Source of the DNA: Ramlibacter sp. Leaf400
GTDB taxonomy: Bacteria; Pseudomonadota; Gammaproteobacteria; Burkholderiales; Burkholderiaceae_C
Assembly: GCF_001424545.1 (NCBI RefSeq)
Contig: NZ_LMQL01000010.1
Span: forward strand, 424,673 to 488,672
Direction: 5' to 3'
Length of the DNA: 64,000 bases
The notes under the pieces are model-generated. The model searched no databases. It was not told where the DNA came from and was given only the letters and a program-made list of their open reading frames with translations. Below, piece after piece: positions 24,193-32,273 of the stretch. Each line of letters begins with the position of its first letter. The stretch's first letter is position 1. The translations under genes and the position numbers were made by a program.

Positions 24193-26541
24193 TCAGCCCC
24201 CCAGAACGCCCAGGCGCTCCAGCTGCTCCGACCACTGTTGATCGCGCGCGTCGAGCGCACGCTGCACGTCGGTGAGGATCGCGCCGCGGTCGCCGCCGCC
24301 CTGCACGACGATCTGAGAGGACGGAGCGAAGGTCAGGCCGCCGCCGCGGCCGCGGCCGAGCGCCTTCATCTGCTCCGGGGTGAAGACGCCCTCGTCTTCC
24401 TCCAGGATCGCCGGCACCTCGCCGGGCGCAAGCCCGGGCATGCGGCCACCGTGGAAGCGCGGCGCGCCAGCGAAGATCCGCGAATCCACGGGCCGGGTGA
24501 AGGTCGGCGCGCCGCCAGCGATGCCACCCCCGTGATAGAACAGGCCGAGATCCGCACCGGCCGAGCCGAGGTTGACTGCACCGCCGCCGCTGAACAGCCC
24601 CATGGCGCCGCTGACCAGGCCGGTGAAGTAGTTGCCGCCTCCACCCCCACCCGGCAGGCCCATGCCATCCAGCATCGCGTCGGTCAGGGCGCCGGACAGC
24701 CGCGTGTAGACGGTGCTGGCCAGGGCGTCGCCGAACGCCTTGAGCGGGTTCTTGGTGTCTTCGAAGGCCCGCTGCAGCGCGCCGCGGACGTCGCCGCGCA
24801 GCGTCTCTCCGAACTCCCGACTCTCATTCAGGCCGATGCGCATCGAGGCCTGATCTTTGGCCGTCTGGGCATTGCCGACCAACTGGCTCCGCTGCGAGTC
24901 GCGCGCCTCAGGGGTGAGCATCGAGTTCTGGTCCAGCTCACGCAGCTTGTTGCGCAGGTCCAGCTCGATGCGCAGGTGTTCGATCGCGATCGCACGCTCG
25001 GTCCCAGAGGCCTTGATCAACCTGGCCTCGAGCTCGAGCATGCGGCCGCTGTCTTCCAGCGCGCGTGTCTCGCCCGACGTCTGCGCCTGGAAGCGGTTGC
25101 GCTCGTTGTCGCGGGCGACGTTGAAGGCAGCGAGCTCGTCGTCCTGGCGCTGCTGCTCCTCGGCCCAGGCCTTGTTCTGGGCACGCTGGTTCTCCTGCGC
25201 GATCGAGGCGGTGTACTTGGCCCGCGACTTGGCCAGTTCCGCTTCCGCTGCACGGCGCTGGGCCGCGGTGTACGCGCCCTCAGCAGCGGTCAGTTCGCCC
25301 TTGACCTTGATCTCGAACTTGTCCTGCTCGGAGAGCTGTCGCCCGTTCTGAAGTTCTGCGGTTTGCAGCTGAACCCGCTCGCGAATACGCCCCATGAGCG
25401 CTTCGAACTCGGACTTGCCACCGGTGTCCTTCTTCACCACAGGCGCGGCGGTGCGCTGCGCAGCGCGGTCCGCGCGAGCGAAATCGCCGGTGCCACCCGC
25501 CGCCGGGTCGTAGCTGGGGTTGAGCGCCCCCTTGACCGCTGCCGTCGCGTCCAGTGCCTTCTTCTGCAGCTGCTCGAGCTCGGCGCGTACCTTGCGGATC
25601 TCGGCCTGCAGGGCGTCGCTGTCGCCGCCATTGCGCTGGGCCTGCAGCAGCAACTCCAGCTTGCCGCCGGCGGTGGCCAGCTCGGCGCCCGCGTTGCGCT
25701 GGGCGACGATCTTGCCGCCCAGGGCATCGGTGTTCGTGCCGATCTTCGCGAACTCCGCCAGCCCGGCCCAGATGGCCAAGAGCGTGTTCCCCTTCTCGGC
25801 CTGCTTCACCATCGCGTCGGTGACCTGCACGAGACCGGGCAGCATGCCTTCGGCCATCTCGCGCTTCAGCCGTCCCGCAGCGGTCTCCAGCTTCGTCAGG
25901 TTGTCGTTGTAGGTCTCGGCGGCCTTGACGCTCTCGTCGGTGATCTCGCCGTTCAGGCGGCGGAACTCCTCCCGCAGTGCCTCGATGCCGGCGCGGCCGC
26001 CGTTGAGCAAGGGGATCAGCTGGCGTCCGATCTTGTCGCCGAAGAGGTCTGCGGCCAGAGCTGCCTTCTCGGGGCCATCTTTCCAGGAGGCGAACTTCTC
26101 CGCCAGGTCGGCCAGCACCGCATCGCTGGCCCGGAGCTCCCCGGTGGCCGTTTTCACCTGGATGCCCAGAGCCTTGAACAGCGCCGTGGCCTCTTTGTTG
26201 CCCCCGGCGCTGTCCGCCATCTTCCCATTCAGTTTGCTCAGGGCGGCCTCGAACCCGGCCGCCTCCACTCCGGCGAGCTTGGCCGCGAACTGGTACTCGG
26301 CCATGGCCTGCGCGGACTGGAAGCCCGCTCGCTGGGCGGCCTTACCCAGCTCGTCCCACTCGTCGATCACGGCGATCACGCCGTTCGCCATGTCCGTTGC
26401 CCAGGCCGTCACGCCCAGGGCGGCGAGCGCGCCGGTCACGGCCGCGGCCTTGGCCTGGATTCCGGTCAGGCCGGACTTGACCGACTCGAACGCCTGCTTG
26501 GTGGCGTCCTCGGCTGTGAGACGAATCTTCGGGTCAGACAT
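24193..26541 (-). CDS. tail tape measure protein
   Basis: A 782-residue protein with long Ala/Glu/Lys/Gln-rich helical stretches, a hydrophobic patch around residues 33-60, and a Gly-rich C-terminal part. Early sequence (V-I-D-E-W-D-E-L-G-K-A-A-Q-R-A-G) matches phage tape measure proteins. By the usual rule of about 0.15 nm per residue the tail would be near 115-120 nm long. It follows the G/GT gene, the standard order in siphoviruses. The long antisense frame is a composition artefact. Confidence 0.92.
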   Translation of the reverse strand: MSDPKIRLTAEDATKQAFESVKSGLTGIQAKAAAVTGALAALGVTAWATDMANGVIAVIDEWDELGKAAQRAGFQSAQAMAEYQFAAKLAGVEAAGFEAALSKLNGKMADSAGGNKEATALFKALGIQVKTATGELRASDAVLADLAEKFASWKDGPEKAALAADLFGDKIGRQLIPLLNGGRAGIEALREEFRRLNGEITDESVKAAETYNDNLTKLETAAGRLKREMAEGMLPGLVQVTDAMVKQAEKGNTLLAIWAGLAEFAKIGTNTDALGGKIVAQRNAGAELATAGGKLELLLQAQRNGGDSDALQAEIRKVRAELEQLQKKALDATAAVKGALNPSYDPAAGGTGDFARADRAAQRTAAPVVKKDTGGKSEFEALMGRIRERVQLQTAELQNGRQLSEQDKFEIKVKGELTAAEGAYTAAQRRAAEAELAKSRAKYTASIAQENQRAQNKAWAEEQQRQDDELAAFNVARDNERNRFQAQTSGETRALEDSGRMLELEARLIKASGTERAIAIEHLRIELDLRNKLRELDQNSMLTPEARDSQRSQLVGNAQTAKDQASMRIGLNESREFGETLRGDVRGALQRAFEDTKNPLKAFGDALASTVYTRLSGALTDAMLDGMGLPGGGGGGNYFTGLVSGAMGLFSGGGAVNLGSAGADLGLFYHGGGIAGGAPTFTRPVDSRIFAGAPRFHGGRMPGLAPGEVPAILEEDEGVFTPEQMKALGRGRGGGLTFAPSSQIVVQGGGDRGAILTDVQRALDARDQQWSEQLERLGVLGG

Positions 26542-26549
26542 GGCGACCC

Positions 26550-27286
26550 TCAGTCACGCTCACGCTCAGAGCGCCGGTTCGCCCAGACCTCGAGGCAGGC
26601 GAACTGCATGGCCATGATGTCGTGCCAGGCCTGGTCGCGGCGATCACGTGGCAGGCCCGACCGCCGCAGGATGATCTCGACACCCGGGAGATCCAGCCCT
26701 TCGCGACCGTCCATGGACGTGCGCCACTGGCTCGAACACTCCAGGAACAGGCCCCAGGTGCGGACGTTCTCCGGCCAGAGGTGAAAGACCTCGGGCTCCT
26801 CCCGTGCAGGTGCCGGGTCAGCTTCGATCCGCATTCCCCAAGCCGCGGCGTCTGCATGGAGGGCCCCTCGCCTTTCTTCGTCTCGTTTGCGTTGTTCTGA
26901 GTCGCTGATGAACTGGCCGCCAGCCCAGAGCCTGGCGGCCTCGATCAGTTTTTTGCGGTGACCGTTACCTGCGCCCGGTAGGCCGAGTAGCAGAGCGACG
27001 CCATGCCACCCATGTTCAGCAGCACCTCGAGTGCGTCCGGGCTGAATGGGGCGGGCTGGTTGGCCTCGTCCACCACCAGCGTCTGGTCCTTCCAGCCGCG
27101 GGCATGCGCGCGCAGGAACTCGAACGCGGTGGGGTACTTCTCGGAGAGCTGGCGCAGCTCCTCGTTGGCGAGGCGCACGCAGAACAGCGTGAAGGAGAAC
27201 TCTTTTTCCGCGGCGTTCTCGTCCATGTAGGCGCCCTTGACCAGGACGCCGATCGTGTCGGCGATCGCGAGCTTGAACTTCGGCAT
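26550..27286 (-). CDS. GT tail assembly chaperone fusion made by -1 frameshift
   Basis: After the G frame reaches the slippery site at 26948-26954, a -1 shift reads on without stops for 132 codons to 26550, giving a 245-residue fusion. The downstream part has a conserved-looking W-x-L-F-L-E-C core and W-H-D-I-M-A-M-Q, similar to DUF1799-type T proteins. The segment between the slippery site and the first ATG of the second frame (26834) is open for 38 codons with protein-like composition, which favours the fusion over independent translation. GT is a chaperone that loads tail tube subunits on the tape measure. Confidence 0.8.
26945..27286 (-). CDS. G-type tail assembly chaperone
   Basis: A 113-residue acidic/helical protein between the tail tube and tape measure genes, the position of lambda G. 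It ends with a T-A-K-N stop that directly follows the slippery heptamer. Most ribosomes should make this short form and a minority the GT fusion. ATG at 27286 lies 4 bp after the tube protein stop. Confidence 0.8.
   Translation of the reverse strand: MPKFKLAIADTIGVLVKGAYMDENAAEKEFSFTLFCVRLANEELRQLSEKYPTAFEFLRAHARGWKDQTLVVDEANQPAPFSPDALEVLLNMGGMASLCYSAYRAQVTVTAKN
26948..26954 (-). promoter_or_regulatory. -1 ribosomal frameshift site A-AAA-AAC
   Basis: On the coding strand the last codons of G read GCA AAA AAC TGA, so the heptamer A-AAA-AAC is in the correct phase for -1 slippage (X-XXY-YYZ) and lies directly before the stop. A GC-rich inverted segment 10-35 bases downstream (GGCCGCCAGG... CTGGCGGCC) can fold into a stimulatory hairpin. 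Confidence 0.85.
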
Positions 27287-27290
27287 GGCG

Positions 27291-28265
27291 TCAGAAGCTC
27301 GTGACCAGGCGGAACTCGTCGTTCCCGGCGCTGGGGATCGCACGGAAGTCGATCTGGACCATGCGCTTGCCCTTGTAGTTGATCTTGCGCTCGCGCACGA
27401 ACTGGCAGTACGGCATGAACACCAGTGCCTTGCGGGCCGTCACCGTGCCGTGCACGAACCCGATGGAGGTCAGCGTGGCGGCACGGATGTCAGACAGCAG
27501 CTGCACTTCCTGCGCCGCCGTGGCGTCGATCGTGATGGTGCCGGTGACCTCGCGGTCCTGGATCACGATGCTCTCGCCGCCGAGGAGCGCCGAGTGCTCC
27601 GCCACGTTCCCGATGTTGATGCGGATGCCTTGGCTGGGGTAGGCCAGCCCACCCACCAGCGCCGGCGCGCCGCTGGAGCTGTGCGTGCAGCCCAAGGTGA
27701 TGTCACCGCTGTTGGCGTTGGTGACGGCCTCGGGGGTCTTGAACGCGGTGAAGGTGCCAGTGGGATTGGCGGCGGCCGACTCGTTGTTGTGGATCCCCAG
27801 CATGGAGAACTCCATCATCGGCCGCTTGCCGAGGGGAAAGTCGAACACCACGTTGCCACGCACGCCGGTGGACAGGTGCTTGACGCCCGAGTCGTGGTAG
27901 TAGCTGGTCAGGCTGCCCATGCTCCCCGACACCAGCGTGTAGTCGGCGCGGGTGGTGGCGCTGAGCGTCTCGGCAAAGCCGCAGGCCTTGAGCTGCGCTC
28001 CCCAGGCCGGCGCGGTGCCGGCGCTTCCCGAGCCGACCAACTCCACCGAGTACTGCGCGGCGATGTGTCGATCGCCCACCAGCTCCTCGAAGCCGCCCAG
28101 GAAGCCGCGCAGCAGTTCGCGCTTGTCGTTCTGCGCGTTCAACGGATCCAGGGTGAAGCCGCTCACCTGCAGCGCGTCGCTGCCGGCGGTGGGGGTGGAG
28201 TCGGTGTTGTAGGAGCTCTCTTCCTTGGACAGGATGATTGCGTCCCGGTCGAGACGGTCGGCCAT
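27291..28265 (-). CDS. major tail tube protein
   Basis: A 324-residue protein with beta-rich composition throughout and no membrane or catalytic motif. It starts with D-A-I-I-L-S-K-E-E, contains repeated Gly/Ser/Thr strands, and lies just upstream of the G/GT gene. This is the position and size of tail tube proteins of long-tailed phages, in the variety with a C-terminal extra domain. Its identification is by position and composition rather than a single signature. Confidence 0.75.
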   Translation of the reverse strand: MADRLDRDAIILSKEESSYNTDSTPTAGSDALQVSGFTLDPLNAQNDKRELLRGFLGGFEELVGDRHIAAQYSVELVGSGSAGTAPAWGAQLKACGFAETLSATTRADYTLVSGSMGSLTSYYHDSGVKHLSTGVRGNVVFDFPLGKRPMMEFSMLGIHNNESAAANPTGTFTAFKTPEAVTNANSGDITLGCTHSSSGAPALVGGLAYPSQGIRINIGNVAEHSALLGGESIVIQDREVTGTITIDATAAQEVQLLSDIRAATLTSIGFVHGTVTARKALVFMPYCQFVRERKINYKGKRMVQIDFRAIPSAGNDEFRLVTSF

Positions 28266-28268
28266 GGC

Positions 28269-28520
28269 TTACTCCTCGGAGCCGCTGGGCGCGGCGTCGG
28301 GCTGGACTTGCTCGGCCGAGGCTTGCTGCTCGCCCCGGGCGAGCGCCGCCGCGCGCTGCTCGGCCCGGCGCTTCTGCCGGTCCGCATCGGTGTCGGAGGC
28401 CGGCGGGACGTCCAGCGTCAGGTCGCCGGTGGTGGTGTCGCGGATCCAGCTGCCGCCCGCCGGCGGGTTCGGCCAGGGCTTGCCCGGCTCGGCGCGGATC
28501 ACGGTCTTCTTGTTGGCCAT
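28269..28520 (-). CDS. small tail-region protein, hypothetical
   Basis: An 83-residue protein with a basic N-terminus (M-A-N-K-K-T-V-I-R), a W-P-N-P-P-A-G-G-S-W segment and a charged Ala/Gln/Glu-rich tail. It starts 11 bp after the previous gene and ends 3 bp before the tail tube start. Such small proteins with R-D-T-T-T-G-D are common before tail tube genes, but their role is unknown. Confidence 0.6.
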   Translation of the reverse strand: MANKKTVIRAEPGKPWPNPPAGGSWIRDTTTGDLTLDVPPASDTDADRQKRRAEQRAAALARGEQQASAEQVQPDAAPSGSEE

Positions 28521-28531
28521 GGCAGTGCCTT

Positions 28532-28975
28532 TCAGGAGGAGATGGAGTTGTCGGTGGTACGGTGCTTGCAGGTGAAGCGCCAGATGACGACGGCCACACT
28601 GGTGTCGGCCTCATCGGTGTCGACGTCGACGTCCGCGGGCGTGAGATCCCACACCAGGCCGCCAAGCTTGCGGTCGGCCATGATCCGGGCGTAGGCGTCG
28701 GTCCAAAGCGCGTCGGCGACGTCGTGAGCCTCGAGGCCACCGCCCGCCCGCGCCAGAAAGCGCAGTTCGAAGCGGCTCTCCCAGTCGATCGGGTGGTTCT
28801 GGTAGACCTCGTCCTCCGCCGGCGCGCCGCCGTCGAAGTTCACGTGCACCTGGCTGGCCAGGCCCTGCGCCAAGCTGAAGCCGCGGTTCTGGAAGACGTG
28901 CGCCGACACCGGGGTCCCGGCTGCGAAAAGGGCCGCGACGGCGGCTCTGATCGCGAGATGCTTGCTCGTGGCCAT
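28532..28975 (-). CDS. tail terminator/completion protein
   Basis: A 147-residue protein. It has an N-terminal helical stretch (A-I-R-A-A-V-A-A-L-F), a central R-F-E-L-R-F-L-A-R region and a C-terminal A-V-V-I-W-R-F-T-C, the alpha/beta layout of lambda U-type tail terminators. It is encoded between the FII-like joining protein and the tube protein. It probably caps the tail at the head end. The start overlaps the upstream stop by one base. Confidence 0.65.
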   Translation of the reverse strand: MATSKHLAIRAAVAALFAAGTPVSAHVFQNRGFSLAQGLASQVHVNFDGGAPAEDEVYQNHPIDWESRFELRFLARAGGGLEAHDVADALWTDAYARIMADRKLGGLVWDLTPADVDVDTDEADTSVAVVIWRFTCKHRTTDNSISS

Positions 28976-29259
28976 CAGGTCGCCACCTCGAAGATCAGAA
29001 GCGACAAGCCGGTTCCGTCAGGCTGGACATCCGACAGCAGGTAGGTGCTGCCCTGGATCGCCACCAGCGTGGTTCGGGGCAGCCAGGAGGAGACATCCGC
29101 AGACACGGCCAGTGCCACCGGCCGCGTCCCGCTGATGTCCCCTCCCATCGCCTCGATGTGGGCCCGGTCGAAGATCACCGTGACGGCGGCGCCGCCTTCC
29201 GGCGTCGCGGGGACGCTGAAGTCTGCGAAGAACACGGTGAAGTCTTCGACGAAGGCCAT
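28975..29259 (-). CDS. head-tail joining protein (gpFII-like)
   Basis: A 94-residue beta-rich protein. The order F-F-A-D-F-S-V-P-A-T, then V-I-F-D-R-A-H, and S-T-Y-L-L-S-D-V-Q-P-D-G-T-G resembles gpFII-type proteins, in which the last segment binds neighbouring subunits. Position, between capsid genes and the tail terminator, agrees. It would join the finished head to the tail. Confidence 0.7.
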   Translation of the reverse strand: MAFVEDFTVFFADFSVPATPEGGAAVTVIFDRAHIEAMGGDISGTRPVALAVSADVSSWLPRTTLVAIQGSTYLLSDVQPDGTGLSLLIFEVAT

Positions 29260-29265
29260 GGTCGT

Positions 29266-29832
29266 TTACTTCTTCTGGTCGCCGGCGGCGGCCGTGCGAG
29301 CCTTCTCGACCTCGGCCTTCACCTGGTCGTGCAGCTCCTTGGGCAGGGCCTCGATCTCGCCCACGAAGGCGCGCAGGGCCGCGAGCTCCTCCTGCACCTC
29401 GTCCCACTGATTGGCCTTCTCGCGCAGCTGCCGGATCTCGGCGTCCAGCGCCTTGGTCTCGAACTGAGCCGAGGCGGCGCGCAGCCGCTCCAGCTCCGGC
29501 AGCAGCTCCTCGAGCTGCTTGGCCTTGGCCCGCAGTTCCCCGAGGTCCTTAGACTGCGCCTGCGCCTTCGCGACATCCCGGGCCTTCTGACGGGTTGCGT
29601 CCTCCGGCTCGAGCGAGGTGGCCATCGCCTTGTTCAACTCGGCGTCCGACCAGATGGTCTCGCCCACCTTGAACTGGATGGGGGCGGTGACCTCGTAGCG
29701 GCCCATCTTGGCCTTGTCGTCCACCTCCAGCGCCTTCAGGCTCTGGGCGCGCGGCTCGGCCTGGGCGTGGGTAAGGCCGACGATGGTGCCGGGCGGCAAG
29801 CCCAGCACCGCTAGCACGGTGAATTTCTTCAT
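29266..29832 (-). CDS. head-region protein with a coiled coil, hypothetical
   Basis: A 188-residue protein. Residues 1-75 form a compact part (including the F-K-V-G-E-T-I-W segment), while residues 80-180 are a long Glu/Lys/Ala/Gln coiled coil. It is encoded directly after the capsid gene. Phages of this type have a similar gene of unknown role here, possibly a connector or capsid accessory. No enzymatic motif is present. Confidence 0.55.
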   Translation of the reverse strand: MKKFTVLAVLGLPPGTIVGLTHAQAEPRAQSLKALEVDDKAKMGRYEVTAPIQFKVGETIWSDAELNKAMATSLEPEDATRQKARDVAKAQAQSKDLGELRAKAKQLEELLPELERLRAASAQFETKALDAEIRQLREKANQWDEVQEELAALRAFVGEIEALPKELHDQVKAEVEKARTAAAGDQKK

Positions 29833-29854
29833 GACGGTGCGTACCTCGCCGCCG

Positions 29855-30805
29855 TTAGGCCATGATCACCTGGCAGCTGCGCTGCCAGTAGCCGTAGCCG
29901 ACGTTGCGCCAGCTGTCCAAGCCGAACTGCCAAGCGTCGTTGTCGAACTCGAACTCGCTGCCCTCGGCCTTCACCTTGAGCTCGACGTCCTGCTCGCTCT
30001 GCCGGATCAGCCCCTTGATCGGGCTGTCGGTGCGGTGGACGCTGAACTTGTTGGTCCAGGTCAGGCGGGGGTTCATCACCACCTGCACGTTCAGGCCCGC
30101 GATCAGGTTGGGGTTCAGGTTCTGCGCTAGGGCCGCCGTGGCAAGCGTGCTCACGGCCGCGGTGGCCGTGAGGTACAGACCCACCGGCACTTTGACCACG
30201 AAGTCGCGAGCGTTCTCGTTCATCGGCTCGCCCTGGTTGTCCTTGAAGCCCAGGATCGCGGCGATGCCCTTGAGCATGCACTGCTGGAACTCCTCCACCG
30301 ACGGCGCCGTGGTGCTGCCATGAACCGCCGCCGGCAGGCCGGCGATCGTCACCGAGATCTTGTTGCTCTGGGTACCGGAGCTGCCTTCGCTGTGGTCGGT
30401 GTCGAAGTAGTACTGCCCGTCGTAGCAGACGGTGGAGTCTCCGTTAAGCAGCAGCGTGGAGAGCATGCTGGCCCAGTGCGTGACGGACTTGTCCGCGAAC
30501 TCCTCGACGCGGGCCATGATCTGGCCGGTCTTGTCACGGCGCACGTCGCGCTTGCTGACTTCTAGCGTCGCCTCGTAATGCTTGTTCGTGATGGCGAAGC
30601 TGCTGGAGGCGAGGCCCTTGCCCTGGCGCCCGCCAATCCACTCGCGGAACTGCGGCGACTGGCCCAGGAACGCGTAGGTCTCGCCGGCCTGGTCGGACTG
30701 GAAGAAGTTGGACAGGCCGTTGACCCAGGCCATACCCGGGTTGAGCTCGAGGCGGGCGAAGTACATGCCCATGATCGAGCGGCTCGACAGGATTTGCTGG
30801 TCCAT
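29855..30805 (-). CDS. major capsid protein, Mu gpT-like
   Basis: A 316-residue protein resembling the Mu-like gpT head family, with W-I-G-G-R-Q-G-K-G-L near residue 57, K-H-Y-E-A-T-L-E-V-S-K-R-D-V-R-R-D, and Y-F-D-T-D-H-S-E typical of this group. It lies downstream of the protease/scaffold and cement genes. The pairing with lambda-like packaging genes shows mosaic evolution. Confidence 0.85.
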   Translation of the reverse strand: MDQQILSSRSIMGMYFARLELNPGMAWVNGLSNFFQSDQAGETYAFLGQSPQFREWIGGRQGKGLASSSFAITNKHYEATLEVSKRDVRRDKTGQIMARVEEFADKSVTHWASMLSTLLLNGDSTVCYDGQYYFDTDHSEGSSGTQSNKISVTIAGLPAAVHGSTTAPSVEEFQQCMLKGIAAILGFKDNQGEPMNENARDFVVKVPVGLYLTATAAVSTLATAALAQNLNPNLIAGLNVQVVMNPRLTWTNKFSVHRTDSPIKGLIRQSEQDVELKVKAEGSEFEFDNDAWQFGLDSWRNVGYGYWQRSCQVIMA

Positions 30806-30846
30806 GGTGGTGGTCCTTGTGTGCTGTGTTCAGGTGGGGCCGGTGG

Positions 30847-31758
30847 TCAGGCCTCGCGGGCCCAGGAGCCGCGCAGTGCGGTGACGACGTAGCCGTCGGC
30901 GTCACCCAGGTCCAGGGTGACGAAGTCGCCGCGGCGCTGGGTAGCCTTGGTCAGGATCAGGTCCTTGTCGTCGGCGCTGGTGATGTCCGGGCCGTGGATC
31001 TTGTCGGCCGCGGCCGGGCTGATCTTGACCTTGGTGGTGCCGAAGGCGCCCACCGCCAGGATCGTGATGCCGCCCAGGCCGTCGGCGATCGCCGGCAGGG
31101 TGAGCGCGTCGTCGTCGGCGTCTGCGTCGACGCAGAACAGCTTGCCGCAGTCCTCGGCGTCGAAGGTCTTGATGGCCGACAGCGTTTCGCGAACGGTGTA
31201 GTGGCCCCAGGGGTCGCGGTATTTCAGCGCATCAAACGCAACCACGACGACGCCAGCGCCTACGAAGCGGTGCACGAAGCCCACGAAGGCGCCGCCGGCA
31301 GGGTTGAAGCTGAAGGTGTCGTCGTCGCTGGCGTAGACCGGCTGGCCCACGTCCGTGATCACGGCGCCGGTGACGGCCAGCTGCACCTTGCCGCTCTCCA
31401 CCACGCGCACATTGATGTCTGCAGCACTGCCGGCGCTGTTGTCCGCCTTGGCTTCGGCGAAGCCGGCGAAGCGATCGGCATTTGCCAGGGGGCGCGCATG
31501 GCCGCTCGCGTCCACCAGGCCAACGGCCGCGCCCTCATAGATCATGTCGGCCGCGATCACCGGAAACTCGTTGCGGCTACCAATCTCGTAGGCCCGCGGG
31601 GAGTTGGTGGCCAGCGTGGTGCCGGCCAGGGACAGCGCCGCGATGTTCTCGGCGCCGACCCATTGCACGAAGTGCTGCAGGGTCTCCACCGGCATCGCGG
31701 TGGCGGCGGCCGCAGCAACCAGCAGCGCCACCAGAATCAGGGACTTTTTCATGGTCAT
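30847..31758 (-). CDS. capsid cement/decoration protein (DUF2190-like region)
   Basis: A 303-residue protein between the protease and the capsid gene. Residues 60-125 resemble DUF2190-type cement proteins (A-A-D-M-I-Y-E-G-A-A-V-G and F-A-G-F-A-E-A-K-A-D-N). The C-terminal half is an extra beta-rich domain. Oddly, it begins with a strong signal-peptide-like segment (M-K-K-S-L-I-L-V-A-L-L-V), which a cytoplasmic capsid protein should not need; this may be a helix that interacts with the capsid interior or membrane. Confidence 0.65.
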   Translation of the reverse strand: MTMKKSLILVALLVAAAAATAMPVETLQHFVQWVGAENIAALSLAGTTLATNSPRAYEIGSRNEFPVIAADMIYEGAAVGLVDASGHARPLANADRFAGFAEAKADNSAGSAADINVRVVESGKVQLAVTGAVITDVGQPVYASDDDTFSFNPAGGAFVGFVHRFVGAGVVVVAFDALKYRDPWGHYTVRETLSAIKTFDAEDCGKLFCVDADADDDALTLPAIADGLGGITILAVGAFGTTKVKISPAAADKIHGPDITSADDKDLILTKATQRRGDFVTLDLGDADGYVVTALRGSWAREA

Positions 31759-31784
31759 TCCTTGAGTGATAAAGGGGTGGGAGG

Positions 31785-32273
31785 TCAGGCGCTGGCGCGC
31801 TGCTTGAGCACGCGAACCTTGCCGGCGGCGCTCGCCTTGGCGAAGGCGGTGTAGGCGCTCAGGGTGCCGAACTCACCGCGGATCTCGGCGTTTGCGTCCC
31901 ATTCGGCCTTGCACCGCTCGTCGATCGGCATGGCTGCCAGGCGCTGCTGCTCGGCTGCGTCCTTCGCCGCGGCATCCGCCGGCACCGTGGGGGCCGGCAC
32001 CTGGGCCACAGGTTTCGGCGCGGCTTCGGTGTTGGCCTTGCCCTGCGCCTGGCGGATCTGGCGCTCGGCGGCGTTCACTGCCAGCGCGGCGTCGCCGCCT
32101 GTGGTCTTGCCGTCGAACTTCAGCGAGGCAATCAGGGCCTCGTGGCCGGGGATCAGCGCGGCCTCGACGGCCTGAATTCGGGCGCGCTCGGCGTCGGCGC
32201 CCTGCGCGATGCCCAGGGCGAGAACGGCCTGGTACACGGATCCGTGCTCGGCCTTCAGTTTTTCGATGTCCAT
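31785..32273 (-). CDS. scaffold protein from an internal start (Nu3-like)
   Basis: An in-frame ATG at 32271-32273 (residue 314 of the protease) has AGGA seven bases upstream and begins M-D-I-E-K-L-K-A-E-H, just where the helical scaffold domain starts. The 162-residue product would match lambda Nu3, made from inside gene C. The Ala/Gln/Lys-rich middle and basic C-terminal tail are typical of capsid scaffolds. Confidence 0.7.
   Translation of the reverse strand: MDIEKLKAEHGSVYQAVLALGIAQGADAERARIQAVEAALIPGHEALIASLKFDGKTTGGDAALAVNAAERQIRQAQGKANTEAAPKPVAQVPAPTVPADAAAKDAAEQQRLAAMPIDERCKAEWDANAEIRGEFGTLSAYTAFAKASAAGKVRVLKQRASA

Noticed and set aside
23971-26784. A 937-codon rightward frame opposite the tape measure gene
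   Set aside because: High-GC antisense frame with low-complexity Leu/Arg/Gly composition; the tape measure gene on the other strand is clear.
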